A DNA stretch of 64,000 nt from the IMG/VR virus record IMGVR_UViG_3300027788_000006, positions 1 through 64,000 of that record; one strand, 5' to 3'. Both the position numbers and the translations under genes were made by a program. The notes below the pieces were generated by a model. The model saw only the letters and a list, made by a program, of their open reading frames with translations, was not told the origin of the DNA and did not search any database. Shown here piece by piece: positions 1 to 8,141 of the stretch; within the stretch, counting starts at the first letter, position 1, and each line of letters begins with the position of its first letter. Source of the stretch: a virus.

Positions 1-440
1 CTGATACCATACTTAATCAATCAGCTAATAGAATTCCTATGACACTACAGTTAATGGAAGATATTAAAAAGATGGTGGATTCTTATTCTTCCTCAGAAGA
101 AGATATAGAAATGGCAGGTAAGATAATACCAACTATTGATCCTACAGGAGAGCCTTATTTACTTTATAGTTTCTCTGATATGTTAGAGGGATGTTGTTAT
201 AAATACAATAGGAATAAAGATGTTATGTATTGGATGGAAAAGTATGACATTCACAGACTCTCTCGTTGTAATGCTGAAGAAGCTATTAGATATTTTGATG
301 AGAAAGAACAGTTAGATTCAAGATGCTTTAAATCTTTAGAAGTAAAATGTAGGGAACAAATACAAATTCACAATAGAGAATTGTATACGTTCAAAGTTCA
401 AGTTAAACCGGAGTACAGAAAGTACATGGAGGAACAATAA
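1..440 (+). CDS. Unknown protein, C-terminal part (cut by window edge)
   Basis: The reading frame is open from base 3 to the window edge, so the ATG at 39 is probably internal and the gene starts outside the window. The visible 145 or so residues are soluble and charged, with no membrane segment. They contain a Cys-Cys pair in the stretch around FSDMLEGCCYKYN and a basic, Tyr-rich end. I do not recognise the family. The gene lies on the + strand just before the exonuclease gene, so it probably belongs to the replication or early/middle module. A structured, GC-richer gap follows its stop codon. That it is a real gene is likely from its codon pattern and position; its function is unknown. Confidence 0.6.
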   Translation, partial: DTILNQSANRIPMTLQLMEDIKKMVDSYSSSEEDIEMAGKIIPTIDPTGEPYLLYSFSDMLEGCCYKYNRNKDVMYWMEKYDIHRLSRCNAEEAIRYFDEKEQLDSRCFKSLEVKCREQIQIHNRELYTFKVQVKPEYRKYMEEQ

Positions 441-490
441 ACAGGAGTACATTCAGGATATACACCGAGGAGGGTGTTGTTACCCTGTTT
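439..490 (+). other. Possible structured RNA in the gap after the first gene
   Basis: The gap 441-557 is richer in G and C than its surroundings. A 7-base outer pairing is possible between 439-445 (AAACAGG) and 484-490 (CCTGTTT), enclosing a hairpin ACACC/GGTGT at 462-466 and 473-477. A separate terminator-like hairpin follows at 501-530. Pairing was found by eye only. It could be a leader, a small RNA or chance. Confidence 0.25.
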
Positions 491-500
491 AATTGTTATA

Positions 501-536
501 GGTTGGGGGGAGGTCATGCTTCCCCCTTCCTTTTAT
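501..536 (+). terminator. Terminator-like hairpin upstream of the exonuclease gene
   Basis: A run of six G at 505-510 followed by AG pairs with CTTCCCCC at 519-526, with an outer GG/CC pair at 501-502 and 529-530 across a T-T mismatch. The stem is followed by TTTTATTAAT. This has the form of a rho-independent terminator for the preceding + strand gene. If it works as one, the exonuclease gene needs its own promoter or read-through; I see no clear Bacteroidota -33/-7 promoter in the remaining 20 or so bases. Confidence 0.5.
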
Positions 537-557
537 TAATAAATTTAAAATTAAAAT

Positions 558-1322
558 ATGAAAAACACAACAGTACTAATAGACGGAGATAGTTTAATCT
601 ATTTCGAAATGGGAAAGCCCACCCTAGAAGAAGCTATAACGGGAATAGATAACAGAATAAGAACTATATTAAATGCGTTCGAAACAACTAAATTTGCAGG
701 ATTTTTAACTCAAGGTAAATGTTTTAGATATGATAGAGCCTCAACTAAACCTTATAAAGGTAATAGAAAACATGGTGATAAACCTATTATATTTCCTGCT
801 ATAAAAGAATATTTGAGGCAACAATGGGGCTTTACACATCTCTCTCAGTTAGAAGCAGATGATTTGGTAGCTATATATAGAGAAGACTGTGTGGATGCTG
901 CGATAGCATCTCCAGATAAAGATGTTCTATATCAAGTACCAGGTAGACATTTTAACTATAGAACTTCTGAATTTATAGAGACTAGTGAAGAAGATGCAGA
1001 AAGATTTTTATGGAAACAAATGTTAATGGGAGATTCTACGGACGGTATAATTGGTATTCCTAAAATAGGTGAGAAAACTGCAGATAAATGGTTAAATCAG
1101 TTACAAGAAGATACAAGATATGGTAGTATGTCTGCTTTAGTTTTAAATAAATATATAGAAAAGTTTGGTAATCAAGAAGGAATTCATAAATTTGCTGAAA
1201 CATTTAAACTAGTCTATATATTAAAAACTAAAGACGAAGCTTACAAAGAAACATTACTTACATTACCAAACCTAATAACACATGAATTAGAAATTAAAAA
1301 CGAAGACGAATTATGGGGATAA
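558..1322 (+). CDS. FEN-type 5'-3' exonuclease / flap endonuclease
   Basis: This 254-residue protein has the full set of FEN/PIN-like nuclease motifs: LIDGDS at 7-12 (metal-binding Asp9 and Asp11), a basic KPYKGNRK arch-like stretch at 64-71, LEADD at 98-102, ASPDKD at 117-122, and the helix-three-turn-helix DNA-binding segment GDSTDGIIGIPKIG at 158-171 with further acids. Enzymes of this family remove RNA primers or 5' flaps during replication, as do T4 RNase H and T5 exonuclease. The length is normal for a stand-alone phage enzyme. The start is preceded by an A-rich leader (AAATTTAAAATTAAAAT), as for many genes here, with no Shine-Dalgarno site. The next gene overlaps its end by 10 bases, suggesting a shared transcript. 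The family call is firm; the exact substrate is inferred. Confidence 0.93.
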   Translation: MKNTTVLIDGDSLIYFEMGKPTLEEAITGIDNRIRTILNAFETTKFAGFLTQGKCFRYDRASTKPYKGNRKHGDKPIIFPAIKEYLRQQWGFTHLSQLEADDLVAIYREDCVDAAIASPDKDVLYQVPGRHFNYRTSEFIETSEEDAERFLWKQMLMGDSTDGIIGIPKIGEKTADKWLNQLQEDTRYGSMSALVLNKYIEKFGNQEGIHKFAETFKLVYILKTKDEAYKETLLTLPNLITHELEIKNEDELWG

Positions 1323-2077
1323 GAGTAAAAGAATTAGTTTATGATATTATAGATGCTTTATCATTTAGAATATCAGGTGGGACTAAGTTATTAGAGGAGC
1401 ATAAAGCAGATAACAAAATAACAGCGTTAGAAGGAGAAGATGGTTTATATCTAAATACTGGGTTAACTATTAAAGTTCAAAAATTTAAGTATATAGTTAA
1501 TCATATAGAAGCTAAGACAAATAATAATGTTCTATCTTATATTTTATCTACTGATAAGAGAAATAAAGTAAGTTTATATATATTACCTATGCTAGGAGAA
1601 AAGAAGTCTATGTTCTTTTGGGATACCTTACTTATGAATGCTTTTATTGGGTATGACGAAGAAAGAGATGTAATATGTACTCTGTTTAGATTCTCAGGAG
1701 ATCCTTTATTCTTAAAGTTTGAGCAAGCGGTGCAGCAATTTTCTTATTATAAAGGTAAAGTTGATGTAGATTCTTACCATGTGATGTTTGTTTTTGATGT
1801 ACCACCTCAACATAAAAGAAGTTGGAATAAACTAAAGAAAGGACAATACTCAGAATTATCTATAAAATATAAAGAGAGAATTTTAAATTTCCATGGATTA
1901 ACTAGAAATAGTAGTGTAGGGCAAGTATTGTATAAATCTCCTAAGCGTAGGAAATTTCTAGAGAAATTGTTAAACTCTGCTATAGAAGAAGATTCAGAAT
2001 TGTTAACAGCTATAGACTTCGAAAAAGACATTTTTAAACCTAAAATATATGAATTTAATAAAAACCCATTAATATGA
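1313..2077 (+). CDS. Unknown protein, overlaps the exonuclease gene
   Basis: A 254-residue protein whose start overlaps the end of the exonuclease gene by 10 bases and whose end overlaps the next gene by 4 bases, so the three are probably translated together. I do not recognise the family. It is a mixed alpha/beta protein with no signal peptide or membrane segment. A central region around residues 150-180 (FVFDVPPQHKRSW) is followed by a basic Lys/Arg-rich segment that could touch nucleic acid. A role alongside the exonuclease in replication or recombination is inferred from position only. The first in-frame ATG at 1313 is used because no later Met gives a better leader. Confidence 0.75.
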   Translation: MGIRVKELVYDIIDALSFRISGGTKLLEEHKADNKITALEGEDGLYLNTGLTIKVQKFKYIVNHIEAKTNNNVLSYILSTDKRNKVSLYILPMLGEKKSMFFWDTLLMNAFIGYDEERDVICTLFRFSGDPLFLKFEQAVQQFSYYKGKVDVDSYHVMFVFDVPPQHKRSWNKLKKGQYSELSIKYKERILNFHGLTRNSSVGQVLYKSPKRRKFLEKLLNSAIEEDSELLTAIDFEKDIFKPKIYEFNKNPLI

Positions 2078-2571
2078 CCAAGAAAAACGGCTGCGGATGT
2101 GGCTCAAAGAAGAATGTTCAGCCGATAGAAGACGCTGAGATAATTCATAATAAATATTATTATGAAAAAAATAGAAACAGCGATGCTAATCAGACAATAA
2201 GCACTACTATGCCAGGAAATCCCATTGTTAATCAAATAAATCCTAAAATGTTATTAAGTAAAGATGAATTAGCTAAGTATAAAGATAAAAAAGCAAAAAG
2301 TAACAGTGATGACTTTGGTCTTAGGCTTATAGATGTAACAAGAGGTATAACTGAGTTGTTGATGCTAAAAAACAAAGCATATGGTAATACAGCATTAAAC
2401 CCTACTAATATATTTAGTAAGTTAAATGCAACAGAAGCTATATGTGCTAGAATAGATGATAAATTATCTAGGATAGGTAACAAAGGCCTTTATGATGAAA
2501 CTGAAGACACAGTAGATGACTTAATAGGTTATTTACTACTACTTAAAATGGCAATGAAAGCTGAAAAATAA
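2074..2571 (+). CDS. DUF1599 / Nmad1-like nucleotide-metabolism protein
   Basis: The C-terminal half (residues 82-162) matches the pattern I know for DUF1599, the nucleotide modification associated domain 1: LLMLKNKAYGN at 95-105, an NIFSK turn at 112-116, RIDDKLSRI at 126-134, and EDTVDDLIGYLLLL at 144-157. The conserved Asp/Glu residues on two helices resemble the all-alpha NTP pyrophosphatase (MazG-like) arrangement, so action on a nucleotide pool or on modified-base synthesis is plausible. The first 75 residues are a low-complexity extension starting with a Cys-rich KKNGCGCGSKKN stretch, which might bind a metal. The gene overlaps the previous one by 4 bases and ends just before a convergent terminator. 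The domain call is from memory of motifs; the biochemical role is inference. Confidence 0.65.
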   Translation: MTKKNGCGCGSKKNVQPIEDAEIIHNKYYYEKNRNSDANQTISTTMPGNPIVNQINPKMLLSKDELAKYKDKKAKSNSDDFGLRLIDVTRGITELLMLKNKAYGNTALNPTNIFSKLNATEAICARIDDKLSRIGNKGLYDETEDTVDDLIGYLLLLKMAMKAEK

Positions 2572-2572
2572 A

Positions 2573-2600
2573 AATAAGGGGGTGTAAAAACCCCCTTTTT
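2573..2600. terminator. Bidirectional terminator between the convergent modules
   Basis: GGGGG at 2578-2582 pairs with CCCCC at 2591-2595 around an 8-base loop. The stem is flanked by AATAA on the left and TTTTT on the right, which extend the pairing and give a T tract on either strand. It lies in the 33-base gap where the + strand genes (ending at 2571) meet the - strand late genes (ending at 2605), so it can stop transcription from both sides. Confidence 0.8.
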
Positions 2601-2604
2601 ATTT

Positions 2605-3156
2605 CTATCGTATTCCAGCAGCAGTAAGCCTAGATAAGATACTATTTATAGAAGTATCTTGTGCTATCCTCTGTGTCCCGGCTCTAGTTATGTTCTGAGT
2701 ATTTGCATCAATTGCAGTTGCATTAGTAGTAATTGCACCTGTATTGGTAGTACCTCTACTTGCACTTGTAACTCGAGCTGTTTGACCTGGGCTTTTTTGT
2801 AAGTTAGTCTCTAAAGCGGATAAAGTATGCAAAACTTTGCCTAAATTTATAACTCTTCCATTATTTGGTAGTTGATATTTCATTATTAAAAAGCTAGTAT
2901 GATCTACTGTGTCTAGAATATAGTCTGAATTAATAAGAGAAAACATCTCATTGGTAATAGTGACTAAACCCTCTGCTGCATCTCCAATTACGGTTGGTGT
3001 AGTTGTTACATTTAATTTTGCTATTCTTTTACCTCCTGCTAAATATGCTAACTCAAACTGTCCTCTAGACGTGTTTTCTTTCATATATATTATACTACTG
3101 CTAGAAAGATGCATGGATCCTCCTGCTACTAAAGTTACTTCTATTTGTCTGTTCAT
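2605..3156 (-). CDS. Unknown late protein with Thr/Asn/Ala-rich tail
   Basis: A 183-residue protein and the last gene of the long - strand late module. Residues 1-100 look beta-rich and hydrophilic. Residues 115-183 are low in complexity, rich in Thr, Ala, Asn and Ile, with a heptad-like character (AITTNATAIDANTQNITR) such as occurs in trimeric fibre or coiled stalk segments. I do not recognise a family. The start is preceded by an A/T-rich leader (TTAATTTTAAAATAACAACACC) like other late genes. The 56-base gap to the next gene shows no hairpin. A small virion protein is the best guess from position. Confidence 0.7.
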   Translation of the reverse strand: MNRQIEVTLVAGGSMHLSSSSIIYMKENTSRGQFELAYLAGGKRIAKLNVTTTPTVIGDAAEGLVTITNEMFSLINSDYILDTVDHTSFLIMKYQLPNNGRVINLGKVLHTLSALETNLQKSPGQTARVTSASRGTTNTGAITTNATAIDANTQNITRAGTQRIAQDTSINSILSRLTAAGIR

Positions 3157-3212
3157 GGTGTTGTTATTTTAAAATTAATTTTTGTTCCCCCTTTTTACTG
3201 TTCATTAGTTGT

Positions 3213-6200
3213 TTATTGCCTTGCGTATTTCATTTGAGGGTAAATTTCAACCGCTTTAGCCAACCCGTTTATACCTGGAGAAAATTTTACTAAATTGTAT
3301 CCTATAGGTGTTCTATCTTTTTTATTATTTTCTCCTAATAGAGTATCTCTTATTTCATCTAGGCTGTTCCCTAGTATACCTGTTAATTGTGCTCCTAATG
3401 AAAGAATAGGTAAACCAGATGCTCTTGGACCTGTCATCTCTGTAGGATCTAAAAATATTGCTGTCTCACGGTATATTCTTCCTAATACATTATGTATTTT
3501 TCTACCTGCCCAGGTTTGTCTAATATCTGTTTTATTATCCTCATCATAATCTCCTCCTGCTAAACTCATCATTAAAAACAATAGAGCCACAGCTCTTATT
3601 TCTGCAATCATAGCTCTCAGGTTTCCCTGTTTCATTTTCAAGAACTCTTGAAAACCTTCTTCTTTTTCAACGGCATTCTTATAGCTGAACTCTTCATTAC
3701 CAACGTTATCCAATAAAAATTTCTCAAAGGCATTTCTTGCTTTCTTCTCTTTTATAGCAGTACCAAAGAAACCTGGTTTAAATACTCCAAATGTAGAAAC
3801 ATCTAAACCTAACTTAACCATATCTGTACCTATTTCCATAAGATATTCATGAGCTCCCACTTCTACATCTAATAACTGACCCATATCATCAAATCCTGTT
3901 TCTGGCCCAAAGTTACCAAATAAACCTCTCCAAGTACCTTGGTCGAAAGTCTCCATAACATGATCATATCTCATTTTACCAAATCTTTCCATAGCAATAC
4001 CTGGTAACCATGATCTATAGTGCATAAAGAATCTATTAATAAGATGTTGTTTAGCTGTAGTCATATCTTCTGGTGCAGTAGTACCTTTAACTTTACTACT
4101 CATTCTATGTACTCTACCTCTGAAGGTATCAAAACTATCATTAGTTTCATTTGGAATAGTAACCTTATATTTATCTAGAGGAGATCCTTTTTTATACTTA
4201 GTATTTTCTATTATTTCCATAGAATCATATAAAGACACTGTACCTTCTGGAAGCTGATCTAATCTTTTTAACTGTCCATTTTCATCTACACCGTGATTTT
4301 TAGACATAGCCACAGCTAATGTAGCATCTAAAGTCTTATCTGCTTGGGCTAAAAATTCAAACCATCTATCTTGTGTTAAGTATTTAGATTTCCAATTAGA
4401 AGCTAGCTCATCACCTCTTCTTTTAGATTGATCTATAAGCATAACTTCAAAGTGTTCTAAGATAGCTCTTACTTTAGGATCTCTATTTATAAGAGCCATT
4501 TCAGCTTCTTTTAATTGCTGTCTGTTATAATGTATTCCTTTTGTAGCTTGAATATGTAGACCTACAAACCCTGCTCCTAAAGCTCCTAATGCAACTGGCA
4601 TTTTTAAACCTAATGCTGATATAGAAGAAAAAGTTTTACCAGCTAATGCAACTCTTATAGCGCTGACTCCTGATTCTGATACAGCATCTGATGTTTTTAA
4701 TGATTGTCCATATAAACTTTCATTTATCATGTCAGTAAATAAATCCGACGAATTCTTTTGATTGTTACCAAATAATTCTCTTACCTGGTCTACACCTTTT
4801 TGTATTGGGTTACCTCTAAGGTCTTCTTGAACTTCACCTACCATACCTTCTTTAAGTACTAACTCTAATAAAAGTAAATCATCTTTTACGCTATTTAAAT
4901 ATTCATACTCCATAGCGCTCTTACCTAATAAATATAATGATCTACCTAGCTCTTTAGATCGTAATGATCTATCAACTTCATTGTCACTATTAAGTAATTC
5001 TCTAGTATATAATCTAGGTATCTCTCTTATAAAATTACCTTCCATATCTACAGACCCTAGTGACATGTTACTTTGTCTAACATTAAACGAATCTAAAGCA
5101 GATTCTTTTATAGCTTGTAATTTATTATCAGATTCTAATATACTATCTATGACACTTTGTTGTACATTACCAATAAATGTAGGGCCTAACTTCATACCAA
5201 ACATCTTTTCAAAATCATTAACTTTTCTTATGTGAAAATCATAAAAGTTTTTTAAAGGCTCATTAGATTGTATTTCTCTATAAGCAGGAGTTAGATATTC
5301 AGAAGCTTGGGCTTCATTTAGTTTCGTAAAAAACTGACCTCCTTTACCTAACCAGGCAGAGTCATGAGTTAACACGTCGTATTCTTGTCTCCACTGTAAT
5401 TTTTTAGCATCTTTAGCTTCTTTAGATATTTTTAAAGAGTCTATAGCTTTAAAAGAGTTTTGTTCCCACACAGAATACTGTGAATTATAGTAATTCATAT
5501 CAGGTGTATAGAAAGTCTTCATCCATCCTATATTACCTGACTTTATAGCTTTATTTTTAAGATCATAAAGACTCTCTGAGTACTTAGCATGTAAATTATG
5601 TGTAACTGGATTTATAAGAAGATCAAAGACATTAACGTTATTATAGCCATTAGATTGCCCCCATTCCAATAAAGCCTCTTCATATTCATAAATTTCCTGA
5701 GCCAAGTCTTTTTCTTTTCGGATCATCACACCCTTCATCTTATGCATAGTCTTATAGATATACCTACTATAAGGAGACTTATGAGCTGAAGATGGTATCC
5801 AAGCTTCTAGAGTACCTCTTCTATTATATTTTATATTATTAATATCTTTTTCCCTAGCTTTTTTATCTACACGATTTATCATGTGGACTTTCATTTGTTC
5901 TATAGTAGTGTGAGTTTCAAATGATGCTTTAGCCATTTCATCTAATAAAGCTTTAGACTGCTTAGAATCTTTTTCTCTTAATTGATTTTTTATCTCAGGT
6001 AAAGAAGAGAATGCTGCAAAATGTTGTAGTTCTTCATATGCTTCTCTTAACTCCTCGTCAGTAAGATACTTAGGATTTAATATACTATCTCCGTTTTCAT
6101 CTAAGATAAATTCTTGCTCTACCCCTAACCCAGCATGTATACTATTTAATATTCTAAATGTCTCTACAATACCAGCGCTTACTTCTTGATCTATTTGTAG

Positions 6201-8138
6201 TCTCTTTATAATAAGTCTAGAGTCTGCCATTCTCTTTTCTAATAAGGCTTTGTCTGAGTATGCAGAGTGTTTAAATTTTCTAGCTAAAGTATTATACCTA
6301 CTCATCTCAGCTGTGATAAGTCTATTTATACTCTCATCATTTGTCATTTCGTTGGCAACAGGTATATGCTCTAAAAATCTATTGTTTGTATCTTCCCCGG
6401 TCCACATGTCTAAGTAAGTAATCTCATCTGTCATTAGATTATTCTCATCTCTCTTAAACATAATAGATATAGGGACTATTCTAGAGTGCCTTACTTTAGT
6501 GACTCCATATTTAGTAAGTAAAGCGTTCTTATACGCATTTAATTGATTATCATATCCTTCAAGAGAACTAGCATACATATCTCCAGTGATAGTTAATCCT
6601 TTTTTAGTAACTTCAGCGTTTGATCCTATTCTAGGGGATTTAAACTTCCAATCATATATTGAAGCAGAACCATCACTAAATATAACTAACACGTCTATTG
6701 TACCTCCTATATTATTTTTCTCATCAGATACAAACTGTTCTACTATAAGTTTAAACTTACCTGTAGTCTTTGTTTCTTTGTTTACAACCAGCTGTTGTGC
6801 TTTAGCCTCTTTAATTAAAAACTTAGCTCCTTTAACTAGAATATCAAATTGTGCTTTGGTAAAAGCAGGGCCTGATTGAGTCAGGATTTGATCATATGAT
6901 CTGTTAGTTTCCCCTGTAAACTTTTTAAGTAACTCTTCCATAACAAGATGACCTTTAGTACCAGTCCTCATACGAATCTCTTGCATGTCTTTTATTATCT
7001 TTACTTCTTTTTCTGTTCTATATTTATTACTAGAATTTTTCTTATACTTTAAAGATCCTTCATCACTACTTCTCTTCTTCAACATCTTATTTTCATATAC
7101 TGTTCCTTTACGGCCTACATAACGTTCAACAACTCCATTATCGGATAGTTTAGTAAAATACTTACGGAAATCTTTAATAGTTACATCTTCTATTTTGACT
7201 TCTTCTATTTCATAGAAAGATGCTTCTTCTGTAAGTTTATTTAAGATATTTTCCTGTCTAGTACCTTCATTATAAAATGTATTACTTTCTAATCCGACAG
7301 TTTTAGACATATTATTAAAATAAGAATCTAAATTTTTGTTTAATACTGAATGAGCAGTTTTAGTAAAAGGATCTCCATTAACTTTATTCATAATAGAACT
7401 TATATATTCCATTACTTTATTAAACCATCTTTTTAATCTCGATTTAACTTGTTTAGTCTCTTTGCCTCCCTCTCTTATTATCTCTTGGTGTATAAGTTTC
7501 CCCATTGCTTCCCGGGCAATCAAATCTTCATTACCCTCGTACAATGAAAAATGCACACTGTTAGGATTCATCAACTCTTTATATATCTCTGTATTTGGAA
7601 TAACTCTTCTCATGGAGTCATATAAAGGGTGTCCTTGAGATTTCAATACCTCTACTATAAAGTGAGATGCTTCTTCTGTTATAATAGATATATCTTGACC
7701 TTCTTTAGTAACCTCTATTAATCTATTGGCTATATCAGCAGCCGCTATTTGGTCAATTGGCTTACCGTTACTGTCAGTGACACTGTTTACCACATTTATA
7801 TCTAAGCCAAGTTTTTCAAACAGGTACTGTAACGAGTCTCCTACTTTAGACTTAAGCATATCCTCTTTAAGAGTCTGAGTCTCTGACTCTAATACTTGTG
7901 GGTTATTTTTAAAAGGAGCTATGATTCTCTGTACTATAGGAGAAATTAATCCTACAGAGTCTTCAGGTATATTATTAACTTCTAGATAATCTTCTACGGC
8001 TAAATAAGCAACAAGAGCTGCTTCCGGATCGTATCCTAAATCTGTTTGTATCTGTTTAAACAATTGAGACTCTGGCCCCTGTGATGTATAAACCGTTTCT
8101 ACTTGCCCTTGAGCATTTCTATCTATTCTACAAGCCAT
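3213..8138 (-). CDS. Giant virion cargo protein with PD-(D/E)XK nuclease-like domain
   Basis: A 1641-residue protein directly downstream of the virion RNA polymerase. Residues 390-540 carry the RecB/Cas4-type PD-(D/E)XK pattern: GTKGH at 393-397, a Glu-containing strand at 464-470, GGTID at 478-482 (Asp482), then IYDWK at 494-498 (Asp496, Lys498), and a QLNAY (QxxxY-type) helix at 532-536. This suggests a metal-dependent DNA nuclease. An N-terminal helix at 150-165 reads TEEASHFIVE, a weak match to a zincin helix with Glu in place of the first His. A Gly/Ala-rich hydrophobic stretch near the middle (around GLKMPVALGALGAGFVG) and another near the C-terminus could contact a membrane. By analogy with crAss-like phages it is probably packed in the head or tail and ejected with DNA. 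Activity is not proven by sequence alone. Confidence 0.75.
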   Translation of the reverse strand: MACRIDRNAQGQVETVYTSQGPESQLFKQIQTDLGYDPEAALVAYLAVEDYLEVNNIPEDSVGLISPIVQRIIAPFKNNPQVLESETQTLKEDMLKSKVGDSLQYLFEKLGLDINVVNSVTDSNGKPIDQIAAADIANRLIEVTKEGQDISIITEEASHFIVEVLKSQGHPLYDSMRRVIPNTEIYKELMNPNSVHFSLYEGNEDLIAREAMGKLIHQEIIREGGKETKQVKSRLKRWFNKVMEYISSIMNKVNGDPFTKTAHSVLNKNLDSYFNNMSKTVGLESNTFYNEGTRQENILNKLTEEASFYEIEEVKIEDVTIKDFRKYFTKLSDNGVVERYVGRKGTVYENKMLKKRSSDEGSLKYKKNSSNKYRTEKEVKIIKDMQEIRMRTGTKGHLVMEELLKKFTGETNRSYDQILTQSGPAFTKAQFDILVKGAKFLIKEAKAQQLVVNKETKTTGKFKLIVEQFVSDEKNNIGGTIDVLVIFSDGSASIYDWKFKSPRIGSNAEVTKKGLTITGDMYASSLEGYDNQLNAYKNALLTKYGVTKVRHSRIVPISIMFKRDENNLMTDEITYLDMWTGEDTNNRFLEHIPVANEMTNDESINRLITAEMSRYNTLARKFKHSAYSDKALLEKRMADSRLIIKRLQIDQEVSAGIVETFRILNSIHAGLGVEQEFILDENGDSILNPKYLTDEELREAYEELQHFAAFSSLPEIKNQLREKDSKQSKALLDEMAKASFETHTTIEQMKVHMINRVDKKAREKDINNIKYNRRGTLEAWIPSSAHKSPYSRYIYKTMHKMKGVMIRKEKDLAQEIYEYEEALLEWGQSNGYNNVNVFDLLINPVTHNLHAKYSESLYDLKNKAIKSGNIGWMKTFYTPDMNYYNSQYSVWEQNSFKAIDSLKISKEAKDAKKLQWRQEYDVLTHDSAWLGKGGQFFTKLNEAQASEYLTPAYREIQSNEPLKNFYDFHIRKVNDFEKMFGMKLGPTFIGNVQQSVIDSILESDNKLQAIKESALDSFNVRQSNMSLGSVDMEGNFIREIPRLYTRELLNSDNEVDRSLRSKELGRSLYLLGKSAMEYEYLNSVKDDLLLLELVLKEGMVGEVQEDLRGNPIQKGVDQVRELFGNNQKNSSDLFTDMINESLYGQSLKTSDAVSESGVSAIRVALAGKTFSSISALGLKMPVALGALGAGFVGLHIQATKGIHYNRQQLKEAEMALINRDPKVRAILEHFEVMLIDQSKRRGDELASNWKSKYLTQDRWFEFLAQADKTLDATLAVAMSKNHGVDENGQLKRLDQLPEGTVSLYDSMEIIENTKYKKGSPLDKYKVTIPNETNDSFDTFRGRVHRMSSKVKGTTAPEDMTTAKQHLINRFFMHYRSWLPGIAMERFGKMRYDHVMETFDQGTWRGLFGNFGPETGFDDMGQLLDVEVGAHEYLMEIGTDMVKLGLDVSTFGVFKPGFFGTAIKEKKARNAFEKFLLDNVGNEEFSYKNAVEKEEGFQEFLKMKQGNLRAMIAEIRAVALLFLMMSLAGGDYDEDNKTDIRQTWAGRKIHNVLGRIYRETAIFLDPTEMTGPRASGLPILSLGAQLTGILGNSLDEIRDTLLGENNKKDRTPIGYNLVKFSPGINGLAKAVEIYPQMKYARQ

Positions 8139-8141
8139 ATA

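Noticed and set aside
39-440. Treating the first gene as complete from the ATG at 39
   Set aside because: The frame stays open upstream to the window edge and the ATG lacks an A-rich leader, so an internal Met is more likely.
441-557. Possible tRNA in the largest early gap
   Set aside because: No cloverleaf with a T-arm GTTCxAxxC box or an acceptor stem could be formed.
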